Source: Pseudarthrobacter sp. ATCC 49987 (GTDB lineage: Bacteria > Actinomycetota > Actinomycetes > Actinomycetales > Micrococcaceae). Taken from it: a stretch of DNA of 64,000 nucleotides. The notes under the pieces are model-generated. The model saw only the letters and a list, made by a program, of their open reading frames with translations. It did no database searches and was not told the origin of the DNA. Shown here piece by piece: positions 25,066 through 34,000 of the stretch. Both the position numbers and the translations under genes were made by a program. The stretch lies in assembly GCF_009928425.1 (NCBI RefSeq), contig NZ_JAABNS010000001.1:3224001-3288000 (forward strand), given 5' to 3'. Positions within the stretch are counted from its first letter, which is position 1. Each line of letters begins with the position of its first letter.

Positions 25066-26348
25066 TGGGAAACTCCGTCCTGGACCTTCTGGGCGACGCC
25101 GGAGGCGTCCTTGCCGCCGAGGAACAGTTCCTGGACTCCGGAACCCATGAGGTCGGTGCCGGAGGGCGTGCCGTACCGGAAGTCAACCAGCAGGGTGTAG
25201 GGAGCCGAGTGCGCCTGGTACAGGTCCCAGATTTCCTTCATGACCGGATCGTTGAAGGAGACGCCCTCGACCGGGGAGAACTGCTTCAGTTCGTCGGCGA
25301 CCTTCTGGCCGAACTCCTTGGTGCCCATCCACTGCAGCAGTTTCAGGGACGCTTCCTGCTTCGGGGACTTGGCGTTGATGGCCCAGTTTCCGTCGGCGTA
25401 GGCCGGCGACACCGGCGTCGAGGACGCGGAGCCGTCGCGGACCGGGACCTGGAAGACGCCGAGCTCGAGCTCCGGGTTCTGCTTCTGGAAGAAGGCCAGC
25501 TCAAAGGACCCGCCGGGGAACATGGCGGCCTGCTCGTTGCTGAAGAGGACCTGGGCGTCGGTGTAGCTCACGCCCACCACGTCCTTGGGCATGAAGCCCT
25601 GCAGGTCCTTCAGGTTCTGGATGGAACTGACGTACTTCGCATCGGTGAAGGTCTTCTTCCCGGACTGGACGGCGTCGCGGAAGTCCTTGCCGCCGTACTC
25701 GGCCGAGCCGAAGATGTCGTGGATGAACGGCATCATCCAGGCGTCCTTGGCGCCGACGGCCAGCGGCGTCATGCCGGAGCCCTTGATCTTCTCGTTGGCC
25801 TTCATGAACTCGTCCCAGGTTTTGGGAACCTCGATGCCTTCATCCTTGAAGATCTTCTTGTTATAGAAGACCTGCATCGTCTGGGTGGCAAAGGGGACGC
25901 CATAGACCTTTCCGTCGGCTTTGCCCGTGGCACCGGTGACGATGGTCGGGTCCATGCTCTTCAGGCCGTCGACCTTGCCAGTGATCTCGGTGAGGTTTCC
26001 GCCGGCGATCAACGGCTGCAGGGCGCCGTAGGCTCGCGCCTGGACGACGTCGGGGCCGTTGCTGCCGGTCAGCCCGGTGGTGAGGATCTGGTTGTATTCG
26101 GTGTTTTTGAAGGCCTGGAAGTCGACTTTGACGCAGTTCTTCTCCTCGTAGGCGGCGAAGATCTTCTTGTACGCTTCCACATCCTCGGGGCGCCAGGACC
26201 ACACCTTCAGCGATTCCGGGGAGGCACACCCGGCGGCGGTTCCAGCGGGCTTTTCCTGCGGCGTCGACGATGAGCCGGGGGCGCAAGCGGTGATCGGCAA
26301 CATGGCGAGCGCAACGGCCGCGATCAGGTGCCTGGGACGTACCTTCAT
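25044..26348 (-). CDS. Amino-sugar ABC transporter substrate-binding lipoprotein
   Basis: The 434-residue protein has a signal peptide with lipobox (LPITAC) and a type I extracellular solute-binding fold (LKVWSWRPEDVEAYKKIFAA, VPFATQTMQVFYNKKIF, WAINAKSPKQEASLKLLQWM). It should bind an amino sugar or a cell-wall-derived saccharide, as indicated by murQ, nanE and nagB in the same operon. ATG 26348 follows AGAAGGATC. Confidence 0.9.
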   Translation of the reverse strand: MKVRPRHLIAAVALAMLPITACAPGSSSTPQEKPAGTAAGCASPESLKVWSWRPEDVEAYKKIFAAYEEKNCVKVDFQAFKNTEYNQILTTGLTGSNGPDVVQARAYGALQPLIAGGNLTEITGKVDGLKSMDPTIVTGATGKADGKVYGVPFATQTMQVFYNKKIFKDEGIEVPKTWDEFMKANEKIKGSGMTPLAVGAKDAWMMPFIHDIFGSAEYGGKDFRDAVQSGKKTFTDAKYVSSIQNLKDLQGFMPKDVVGVSYTDAQVLFSNEQAAMFPGGSFELAFFQKQNPELELGVFQVPVRDGSASSTPVSPAYADGNWAINAKSPKQEASLKLLQWMGTKEFGQKVADELKQFSPVEGVSFNDPVMKEIWDLYQAHSAPYTLLVDFRYGTPSGTDLMGSGVQELFLGGKDASGVAQKVQDGVSQWFKPTS

Positions 26349-26410
26349 TGTTTTGATCCTTCTGGTTGGAAACAGACGTCGGAGGGTGGGACGTGGTTGC
26401 AAAGAAGCGG

Positions 26411-26429
26411 CGCCGGGCCTCGCCCGGCG
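26411..26429 (-). promoter_or_regulatory. Intercistronic hairpin between murQ and the binding-protein gene
   Basis: CGCCGGGC (26411-26418) pairs perfectly with GCCCGGCG (26422-26429) across a 3-base loop. It lies in the 94-base gap within the operon and has no T-run. Confidence 0.4.
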
Positions 26430-26442
26430 GTGTGGGACAGCG

Positions 26443-27387
26443 TCAGACGGCGTCAGGCAGTGTCAGGGTCTCGACGGCGGCACGGACATCGCCGCCGGAC
26501 GCGGCGAGCGCGTCGCGGGAGGGCCCGGGGCCGGCGCCCGTCAGCATGGCGGCCAGGGCCACCTTGAGGTCGCCGTCCGCGCCGGCAAGCGCGGCCCTGC
26601 AGGGCTCTTCGCCTTCTCCCGTGGCCTCCATCAGGATCCGTACGGTCCGGGCGCGGAGCTTCTCGTTCGTCGCGAGTACGGAGACCATCAGGTTGGACCA
26701 GGTCTTGCCGAGCCGGATCATCAGGGCGGTGGAGAAGCTGTTGAGCATCATTTTCTGGGCTGTCCCGGCCTTCAGTCGGGTCGACCCGGCCAGGGCTTCG
26801 GGGCCGGTGTCGGCGGCCAGCACAAAGTCGGCCAGGTAGCCGAGTTCCGGATCTTCGGCGCAGGTCATCAGGGCCGTGGGGACGTTGAGCCGCCGGGCCC
26901 GGTCCAGTGCGCCCCCGACGTAGGGCGTCCGCCCCGAGGCCGCAATGCCGATCACGACGTCGCCGGCCCTGACGTCTGCGGCATCGGCGCTGCCGGCTTC
27001 CCAGGAGTCCTCAAGGTTCTCGACAGCCCGGATGAGCGCGGCAGACCCGCCGGCCTGGTGGGCGATGACAACACCTTCGGGCAGGTTGAACGTTGGCATC
27101 AGCTCGGCTGCGTCGATGATCCCCAGCCGACCGGATGTTCCGGCACCGAAGTAGTGGATCCGGCCGCCGCCGCTGACCGCGTGCGCCGCGGCATCGACCA
27201 GCAGTGCCATGACCGGGAGCACCTGCCGGACGGCCTCCGGGGCGATCCGGTCCTCGTCGTTGAGCGCCTCCAGGATGCCGAGCGTGGTGCGCCGGTCCAG
27301 GTCCAGCGTGCGGGGATTTCGCACCTCCGTGCTGATGTCGAGCCAAGCGCTGCTCAACTGTCCGCTGGTGGGGTTCTCTGAACTCAC
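26443..27387 (-). CDS. murQ: N-acetylmuramic acid 6-phosphate etherase
   Basis: The 314-residue SIS-domain enzyme cleaves the lactyl ether of MurNAc-6-phosphate to give GlcNAc-6-phosphate and D-lactate. Motifs: RIHYFGAGTSGRLGIIDAAE (with the catalytic Glu), IAASGRTPYVGGAL and GSTRLKAGTAQKMMLN. It is the first gene of the amino-sugar operon. GTG 27387 (preceded by CAGGAAAA) gives the normal MurQ N-terminus; longer N-termini lie in the control region. Confidence 0.95.
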   Translation of the reverse strand: MSSENPTSGQLSSAWLDISTEVRNPRTLDLDRRTTLGILEALNDEDRIAPEAVRQVLPVMALLVDAAAHAVSGGGRIHYFGAGTSGRLGIIDAAELMPTFNLPEGVVIAHQAGGSAALIRAVENLEDSWEAGSADAADVRAGDVVIGIAASGRTPYVGGALDRARRLNVPTALMTCAEDPELGYLADFVLAADTGPEALAGSTRLKAGTAQKMMLNSFSTALMIRLGKTWSNLMVSVLATNEKLRARTVRILMEATGEGEEPCRAALAGADGDLKVALAAMLTGAGPGPSRDALAASGGDVRAAVETLTLPDAV

Positions 27388-27436
27388 CGATTTTCCTGTT
27401 CTCTCAGAAGGCGTTCCGTGATTTCCGTCACCAGTG

Positions 27437-27465
27437 AACTTACGGGCACCGACGATTTGTGTCAA
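27437..27465 (-). promoter_or_regulatory. Putative murQ operon promoter
   Basis: On the minus strand, a perfect TTGACA (27465-27460) is followed after 17 bases by TAAGTT (27442-27437). This places the transcription start about 45 bases before the murQ GTG. Confidence 0.55.
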
Positions 27466-27505
27466 TCGCTTACAGAAATGCACCTTGCCATGTAAGCTTG
27501 TTACA
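27460..27505. promoter_or_regulatory. Paired 15-bp operator-like sites for the RpiR-type regulator
   Basis: Two similar 15-bp sites lie in the divergent murQ/regulator gap: TGTCAATCGCTTACA (27460-27474) and TGTAAGCTTGTTACA (27491-27505). Both have the form TGT-N8-TACA and are 31 bp apart, about three helical turns. The first covers the -35 box of the murQ promoter. They are candidates for cooperative binding by the adjacent regulator. Confidence 0.5.
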
Positions 27506-27575
27506 CGCCGGTTCCCCTGCCGGTTCCGGCGGGTCCCGCGGGTCCAGCACCCGAGAATACGAAGGATGGTCCCTG

Positions 27576-28463
27576 GTGAGCGCAGTCGCGGGAAACGAAT
27601 CGTCACGGACCGTCCTGGTCCGCATCCGCTCGGCACTCCCCTCCTTGCGGCCCTCCGAGCAGTCCATCGCCACTGCGGTCCTGGCCGACCCCGCCCTTGC
27701 GGCGACCCTGTCCATCGGCGGGCTCGCCGAGAAATGCGAGACGTCGACGACGTCGGTGGTCCGCTTCTACAAGAAAGTCGGCTATCAGGGCTACTCGGAC
27801 TTCCGCATGGACCTCGCCCGGGAAACAACCCGGGAGCAGGCCGTGGCCAACGTGTCCGCGGAAATGTACGAGGATATCGCCAAGACCGACTCGCTGCAGG
27901 ACGTTGTGTCCAAAATTGCCTTCAACGAGACGATGTCCATTGCCGACACGGCCCAGGTGCTCGACGTCGGCAGGCTCTCCGACGCGGTGGCCGCCCTGTC
28001 ACGCGCCAGACGGATCGACATCTTCGGTGTCGGCGCCAGCGCCTGGGTCGGCCAGGATCTTCAGCAGAAATTCCACCGGATCGGGATGACAGCCCACAGC
28101 TGGTCCGACGCGCATTCGGCCTGGACCTCGGCGGCCCTGCTGGACGGCGGGTGCGTGGCCGTGGCGATCTCCCACTCCGGCTCGACGCTGGATACCGTAG
28201 AAGCCCTGCGCATCGCCAACGAGGCCGGGGCCCGGACCGTCGCCATCACCAACCACTCCGACTCCCCGCTGGCACAGATCGCGGACATCGTGCTCACCAC
28301 GGCGGCCCGGGAAAGCCCGTTCCGCTCCGGCGCCCTCGGCAGCCGCATGGCGCAGATGATGGTCATCGACTGCCTTTTCGTCGGCGTCGCCCAGCAGTCC
28401 TACGACACCTCCATCGCGGCACTCCGGAAGACCTACACGGCCGTCCAGGGCCGGAAAGTGTGA
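27576..28463 (+). CDS. RpiR/MurR-family regulator of the amino-sugar operon
   Basis: The 295-residue protein has an N-terminal RpiR helix-turn-helix (SIGGLAEKCETSTTSVVRFYKKVGYQGYSDFR split over about residues 45-80) and a C-terminal SIS sugar-phosphate domain (IDIFGVGASAWVGQDL, VAISHSGSTLDTVEAL). It is divergent from murQ and probably senses MurNAc-6P, GlcNAc-6P or a related sugar phosphate. GTG 27576 is preceded by GAAGGA with good spacing. Confidence 0.9.
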   Translation: MSAVAGNESSRTVLVRIRSALPSLRPSEQSIATAVLADPALAATLSIGGLAEKCETSTTSVVRFYKKVGYQGYSDFRMDLARETTREQAVANVSAEMYEDIAKTDSLQDVVSKIAFNETMSIADTAQVLDVGRLSDAVAALSRARRIDIFGVGASAWVGQDLQQKFHRIGMTAHSWSDAHSAWTSAALLDGGCVAVAISHSGSTLDTVEALRIANEAGARTVAITNHSDSPLAQIADIVLTTAARESPFRSGALGSRMAQMMVIDCLFVGVAQQSYDTSIAALRKTYTAVQGRKV

Positions 28464-28583
28464 CCCGGCGCCCCGGACGCCTTTCGCAGCCCGGTAGAAA
28501 TCGCCGGTAGAATCGGGGGACCTCCCGCAGCCGGCAACGCCCGCGGGGGCAACCATGGCCGCCGCTGGTGAAGGGAGTGTTCC

Positions 28584-29225
28584 GTGCGCACAGCCGCCAG
28601 AGCACCGTTCCACGCCCTGCGCTCAGCCATGGTGGCCATCACCGCCCTGTCCCTTGCGGCGGGCGCGCACACCCTGGCCGGCGGTCAGCTTCCTCCCCCC
28701 GGCATCCTGCTGGCCCTGCTCGCCCTCACCGGGCTGGCCGCCACCACCGCGGCCCGGCTCAAACTCAACCTCCCGGCCCTGGCCGGGATCCTCGGCGCCG
28801 GGCAACTCGTGCTGCACGAGGCCTTCACGGCCTTCAGCGGCCCCGCCCTCGGCGGCTCCGCGTCCGGAACTGCGGCCGACGCCGCGCCGCACCACGTCGC
28901 CTCGGCTCACCTCACCGTCGGTGCTGACAGCACACTCGCGGCGTCCGGACCGGACCTGCAGTTTTCGCTGCTGTCCGTGCTGATGCTGGCCGGCCACGCG
29001 CTGGCGACGCTCCTCTGCGCCGGCCTCCTCGCCAGGGGCGAGGACGCGCTGTGGTCGCTGGCGGCCTGGCTCCGCCCGCTGCTTCGGCTCCCCGCTGCCG
29101 TGGCGCCCGACGCCGTCGCGGGTCCGGCAGTCACCGGCTGGCCGGCGGAGTCCGCGCCGCTGCCGTGGCGGAACCTCCGGCGGGATTGCCGCCGCGGGCC
29201 GCCCGCCGGCGTCGTATTTTCCTGA
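28584..29225 (+). CDS. Membrane protein upstream of the YcnI-like gene
   Basis: The 213-residue protein has about four hydrophobic helices (residues 15-30, 40-60, 65-82, 130-148). Between the third and fourth is an Ala/Ser/His-rich loop with APHHVASAH that could bind metal. GTG 28584 follows GAAGGGAG. It lies 129 bases before a YcnI-type gene, suggesting a shared role in copper handling at the cell surface, but the family is not firmly recognised. The Arg/Pro-rich tail is unusual. Confidence 0.7.
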   Translation: MRTAARAPFHALRSAMVAITALSLAAGAHTLAGGQLPPPGILLALLALTGLAATTAARLKLNLPALAGILGAGQLVLHEAFTAFSGPALGGSASGTAADAAPHHVASAHLTVGADSTLAASGPDLQFSLLSVLMLAGHALATLLCAGLLARGEDALWSLAAWLRPLLRLPAAVAPDAVAGPAVTGWPAESAPLPWRNLRRDCRRGPPAGVVFS

Positions 29226-29354
29226 CTCTCTTCCCGGCCGCGGCCGCGCGCCTGTTCCCAACACCTGGACCAGGTCACCGGCATTGCCGTGCCACCCTTC
29301 CCCCATTTTGTGCGCCTGCCGCTGGGCTGCGCACACGCCTGAAAGGCAACCCCT

Positions 29355-30161
29355 GTGAAGACTTCCTCCACCTCCGTCCTGCGCCGCACCCTCACTGCCA
29401 CAGCTGTGGCGGGGGGAACCGCAGCCCTGATGCTCGCCGGCATTTCCGCCGCCTCGGCGCACGTCGGCGTCACCCCGGACAAGACCGACGCGAACTCCTA
29501 CGCCCTGCTGACGTTCGGAATCCCCCACGGCTGCGAGGAATCCGGCACCACGAAGGTGACCATCACCCTCCCCGCCGAACTCAACGATGCCCAGCCGACG
29601 GTCAACCCCAACTGGACAGCCGCGAAAGTCACCGAGCAGTTGGCCGAACCGAAGAAGCTCGCCGACGGCACGTCCATCACCAAGCGGACCAGCCAGATCG
29701 TCTACACCGCCAAGGCGCCGCTGGAACCCGCCCTCCGCGATGCCCTCGTGCTCTCGGTGAAACTGCCCGACGCAGCAGGGAAGACCCTGTACTTCCCCAC
29801 CCTGCAGAACTGCGAGGTGGGCCAGACCGACTGGTCGCAGCTCCCCGCCGAGGGGCAGGACCCGCACTCGCTCAAGGCGCCGGCGCCGTCCGTGACCGTC
29901 ACGGCGGCCGCTGCGGCTGACGGGCACAACGCCCATGCGGCCAGCACCCCGGACGCCGCACCGGAGACGGTCCAGGCCGCTGCCGTGAACGACGACGGTA
30001 CCCAGGCCCGCAGCTGGGCCGGACTGGTGGCCGGCGTCGGCGGGCTCGCCCTCGGCGGCCTCGCCCTGGCCCGCAGCCGGAGCAGCAAGCCGGTTCCGGT
30101 CCGTGTGCCGGCGGCGTCCACCGCGCCCACCTCCGATCCCAAGTCCGCGCCCAAGGAGTAG
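29355..30161 (+). CDS. YcnI-like (DUF1775) exported copper-type protein
   Basis: The 268-residue protein has a signal peptide ending SAASA, so the mature chain begins with His (HVGVTPDKTDANSYALLTFG). An N-terminal His brace for Cu(II) is the hallmark of YcnI proteins. Other conserved features are GIPHGCEESGTTKVTI, NPNWTA and FPTLQNCEVGQTDW. A Pro/Ala-rich linker, one C-terminal membrane helix (about residues 222-240) and a short basic tail anchor it to the membrane. No copC/copD genes follow, in contrast to many YcnI loci. Confidence 0.9.
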   Translation: MKTSSTSVLRRTLTATAVAGGTAALMLAGISAASAHVGVTPDKTDANSYALLTFGIPHGCEESGTTKVTITLPAELNDAQPTVNPNWTAAKVTEQLAEPKKLADGTSITKRTSQIVYTAKAPLEPALRDALVLSVKLPDAAGKTLYFPTLQNCEVGQTDWSQLPAEGQDPHSLKAPAPSVTVTAAAAADGHNAHAASTPDAAPETVQAAAVNDDGTQARSWAGLVAGVGGLALGGLALARSRSSKPVPVRVPAASTAPTSDPKSAPKE

Positions 30162-30263
30162 CTGACCTCGATTGATGCTTCGGAAATCACAATCCGGGCA
30201 CCAATCGGGCGCCGCCGTCGTGGCATCGTTGACTCCGGCCCCATCGGGCATGAAGGTGGTGCC

Positions 30264-30896
30264 ATGACGGCTCAGCGAATCAACAACAGACTGGTATTCA
30301 CGACGGCGGCAGCCGCGGCAGCGCTTTTCCTCGCCGGCTGCGGCGCCGGCACCCCGCAGTCCCAGACCTCCAGCACCCCGGCGTCCTCCGCCGCCAGCTC
30401 CCCGAGCCAGTCCGCCGCCGCAGCCGCGGGGCCCAGCTCTGCGACGCCCGCACCGGCAGCATCCACCCCGGCCGGGCCCGCACTGTGCAAGGCCGCCGGC
30501 CTGACCGCAACCACCGATGCCACCGGCGGCGGCGCGGCCGGCAGTGTCTACATGCAGCTGATCCTCACGAATTCCGGCGCCGAGCCGTGCCGCCTGTTGG
30601 GCTTTGCCGGCGTCTCCCTCACCGCGGATGCGAACGGCGAACCGATCGGCGCCCCCGCGGCACGTGACGAGGCCACACCCGCCACCGACGTGCTGCTCGC
30701 ACCGGGGCAGGCCGGAACCGCCACGCTGCGCTACACGCAGGCACGCAACTACTCGGACTGCACCGTCGTTCCGGCGGCCGGCTTCCGGATCTACCCGCCA
30801 GAGGACACCGCGTCCCTGTTCATCGCCGAACCCCATGACGCCTGCAGCAACGCCGGCATCAACGTGTTGACCATCGGGGCGTTCACGGCCAAGTAG
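30264..30896 (+). CDS. DUF4232 lipoprotein
   Basis: The 210-residue protein has a signal peptide with lipobox (LFLAGC) and a long Ser/Ala/Pro linker. A DUF4232 beta-sandwich domain starts near residue 75: LILTNSGAEPCRLLGFAGVS, the two conserved Cys pairs, and LLAPGQAGTATLRYTQ. Such proteins are surface-anchored in actinobacteria and have no known activity. It lies 102 bases after the YcnI-like gene and is followed by a large inverted repeat. Confidence 0.82.
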   Translation: MTAQRINNRLVFTTAAAAAALFLAGCGAGTPQSQTSSTPASSAASSPSQSAAAAAGPSSATPAPAASTPAGPALCKAAGLTATTDATGGGAAGSVYMQLILTNSGAEPCRLLGFAGVSLTADANGEPIGAPAARDEATPATDVLLAPGQAGTATLRYTQARNYSDCTVVPAAGFRIYPPEDTASLFIAEPHDACSNAGINVLTIGAFTAK

Positions 30897-30970
30897 CCCC
30901 GCTAACGCCGAGGTGATATTTCCTGCCCATGCGCGCACGCATCATCGGCGTGAAATCTCACCTCGCGGGG
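30897..30970 (+). terminator. Large inverted repeat after the DUF4232 gene
   Basis: GAGGTGATATTTC (30910-30922) pairs with GAAATCTCACCTC (30952-30964) with one mismatch. Flanking CCCCGC/GCGGGG adds an outer stem. The 29-base loop itself contains GCGCGC. It begins directly at the stop codon and can fold on either strand, so it is a possible terminator or a mobile palindromic repeat. Confidence 0.5.
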
Positions 30971-31053
30971 GTCCCGGCCGTCCAGGGCGGCCGGAATCCG
31001 CTCCCTGAGACCGCCCGCCAATTACTGTCACTGCCGTAAGGCATGATGGAGGA

Positions 31054-34000
31054 ATGAAGGGGCAGGAGCTCTCCGGCGGCACACTCGCGGCCGAGGCCAT
31101 GGACCGGTTCAGCCGGCCAACCCGGGACTGGTTCCTGGGTGCCTTCACCGCGCCCACCCCGGCCCAGAACGGCGCCTGGAATGCGATCTCCTCGGGCGCG
31201 CATGCGCTCGTGGTCGCCCCCACCGGTTCCGGCAAAACGCTCGCGGCCTTTCTCTGGGCGCTGGACCGGCTGCTCGCCGCAACGCCGGCCGAACCCGAGG
31301 GGCTGCCCGGCCTGGACACCGTCAAGGGCGCCCGGCGCAAGGCACCCAAACGCAAAACCCGGGTGCTCTACATCTCGCCGCTCAAGGCGCTCGGCGTCGA
31401 CGTCGAACGCAACCTGCGCGCCCCGCTGATCGGCATCACCCAGACCGCCAAACGCCTCGGCCTGCCCGCACCGCTGATCACCGTGGGCGTCCGTTCCGGG
31501 GACACCCCGGCGTCGGACCGCCGCTCGCTGCTGAGCAACCCGCCGGACATCCTGATCACCACGCCCGAATCCCTCTTCCTGATGCTCACCTCGAAGGCGC
31601 GGGAGACGCTGAGCGAGGTGGACACCATCATCGTCGACGAGGTCCACGCCGTCGCGGGCACCAAACGCGGCGCCCACCTGGCCGTGTCCCTGGAACGCCT
31701 CGACGCGCTGCTCCCGAAGCCCGCCCAGCGGATCGGACTCTCGGCCACCGTGGAGCCCAAGGAGCTGGTGGCGCAGTTCCTCGCCGGCTCCGCACCGGTG
31801 GAAATTGTGGCCCCGCCATCGAAAAAGACCTGGGACCTAACGGTCTCCGTCCCGGTGGAGGACATGTCCGATCTGCAGGGCGCGGCCGGCGCCTTCGACT
31901 CCGGCCCTGCGTCCGGGCTGCAGCCCCAGGCTTCGATCTGGCCGCATGTGGAGGAGAAGATCGTGGACCTGGTGCTGGCCAACCAGTCCACGATTGTGTT
32001 CGCGAATTCCCGCCGTCTCGCCGAGCGCCTTACCGCCCGGCTCAACGAGATCTACGCCGAGCGGCAGCTGATGGCCGCCGGCGGCGGCTGGGGCGAGTTT
32101 GGCGCCGGGGCTCCAGACTTCGAGTCCGTGCCGTCGGGGGCACCGGCCGGCGGCGCTCCCGCGTTGCCGGCCTCCGTCGCCGCGCCGGCGTCCACCTCCA
32201 CGCCGGCGCACATGATGGCCCAGGCCGGCAGCACCGCCGGCGCCGATCCGGTCCTGGCCCGCGCCCACCACGGCTCGGTCTCCAAGGACCAGCGCGCCCT
32301 GATCGAGGATGACCTGAAATCCGGCCGGCTGCGCTGCGTCGTCGCCACGTCATCCCTTGAACTGGGCATCGACATGGGCGCCGTGGACCTCGTGGTGCAG
32401 GTGGAGTCCCCGCCGTCCGTGGCCAGCGGGCTGCAGCGGGTGGGCCGCGCCGGCCACCAGGTCGGCGAGATCTCCCAGGGGGTGCTGTTTCCCAAGCACC
32501 GGGCAGATCTTGTGCACACGGCAATTACGGTGGAACGGATGCTGGCCGGCAAGATCGAACGGCTTTACGTCCCCGCGAATCCGCTGGACATCCTGGCCCA
32601 GCAGACCGTCGCGGCCACGGCCCTGGGGTCCATTAATGTGGAGGACTGGTTCTCCACGGTCCGCCGGTCAGCGCCCTTCGCCTCGCTCCCCCGCTCCGCG
32701 TTCGAAGCCACGCTGGACCTGCTCGCCGGCCGGTATCCCTCGGACGAGTTCGCGGAGCTGCGGCCCCGGATCATCTGGGACCGCAACGCCGGCACCATCG
32801 AAGGCCGGCCCGGGGCCCAGCGGCTGGCCGTCACCTCCGGCGGCACCATCCCGGACCGCGGGCTTTTCGGCGTCTACATCATCGGCACCGACGTCGAAGG
32901 CTCCGGCTCCCCGGGTTCCGCGAGCGGCGACGGCAGGGCGGCCAGCCCGGCCGCCGCCGCAGCCAAGGGCGGGCGGCGGGTCGGCGAACTCGATGAGGAA
33001 ATGGTGTACGAATCCCGGGTGGGTGACGTGTTCGCCCTGGGCGCCACCAGCTGGAAGATCGAGGACATCACCCATGACCGGGTCCTGGTCTCCCCCGCGT
33101 TCGGCCAACCGGGGAAGCTCCCTTTCTGGAAGGGCGACTCCCTCGGCCGCCCGGTGGACCTCGGCCGCGCCCTGGGTGCGTTTATGCGCGAACTGTCCGC
33201 GTCCGACGTCGGGCCGGCCACGGAACGCTGCAAAGCCAGCGGCCTGGACGATTTCGCCGCCAACAACCTGATCCAGTACCTCGCCGAGCAGAAGCTGGCC
33301 ACCGAGGTGGTCCCCAGTGACACCACCTTGGTGGTGGAGCGCTTCCACGACGAGCTCGGCGACTGGCGGGTGGTGCTGCACAGCCCGTTCGGCATGCCGG
33401 TGCACGCGCCGTGGGCCCTCGCCGTCGGGCAGCGGCTGCATCAGCGCTATGGCATGGACGGTTCCGCGATGGCCGCCGACGACGGCATTGTGCTGCGCGT
33501 GCCCATGATGGAGGACGAACCTCCCGGGGCGGAGCTGTTTATGTTCGACCCGGAGGAACTCGAACAGATTGTGACCGCGGAGGTCGGCGGCAGTGCCCTC
33601 TTCGCCTCCCGGTTCCGTGAGTGCGCCGCCCGGGCACTCCTGCTGCCCCGGCAGAACCCCGGCAAGCGGCAGCCCCTGTGGCAGCAGCGCCAGCGCTCCG
33701 CCCAGCTGCTGGACGTGGCGCGGAAGTACCCCACGTTCCCGATCGTCCTGGAGACCGTCCGGGAATGCCTGCAGGACGTCTACGATCTTCCGGCCCTGAA
33801 GGACATCGCCGCGTCCATCGAGCGGCGCGAGCTGCGGATCCTGCAGACCACCACCCAGCAGCCCTCCCCCTTCGCCAAGTCCCTGCTGTTCGGCTACGTC
33901 GCGCAGTTCCTCTATGAGGGCGACTCCCCGCTGGCCGAGCGCCGGGCCGCCGCCCTGGCGCTGGATTCGACCCTGCTCAACGAGCTCCTCGGCCGCGTGG

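Noticed and set aside
28480..28583. Possible cobalamin or other riboswitch before 28584
   Set aside because: Short stretches such as CCCGCAGCC and a GAAGGGAG recall parts of the B12 aptamer, but the conserved order and the B12 box are missing and the region is too short.
28623..30938. A 771-codon minus-strand frame across the YcnI region
   Set aside because: It spans three real plus-strand genes and two gaps, is dominated by Gly/Arg, and has no domain.
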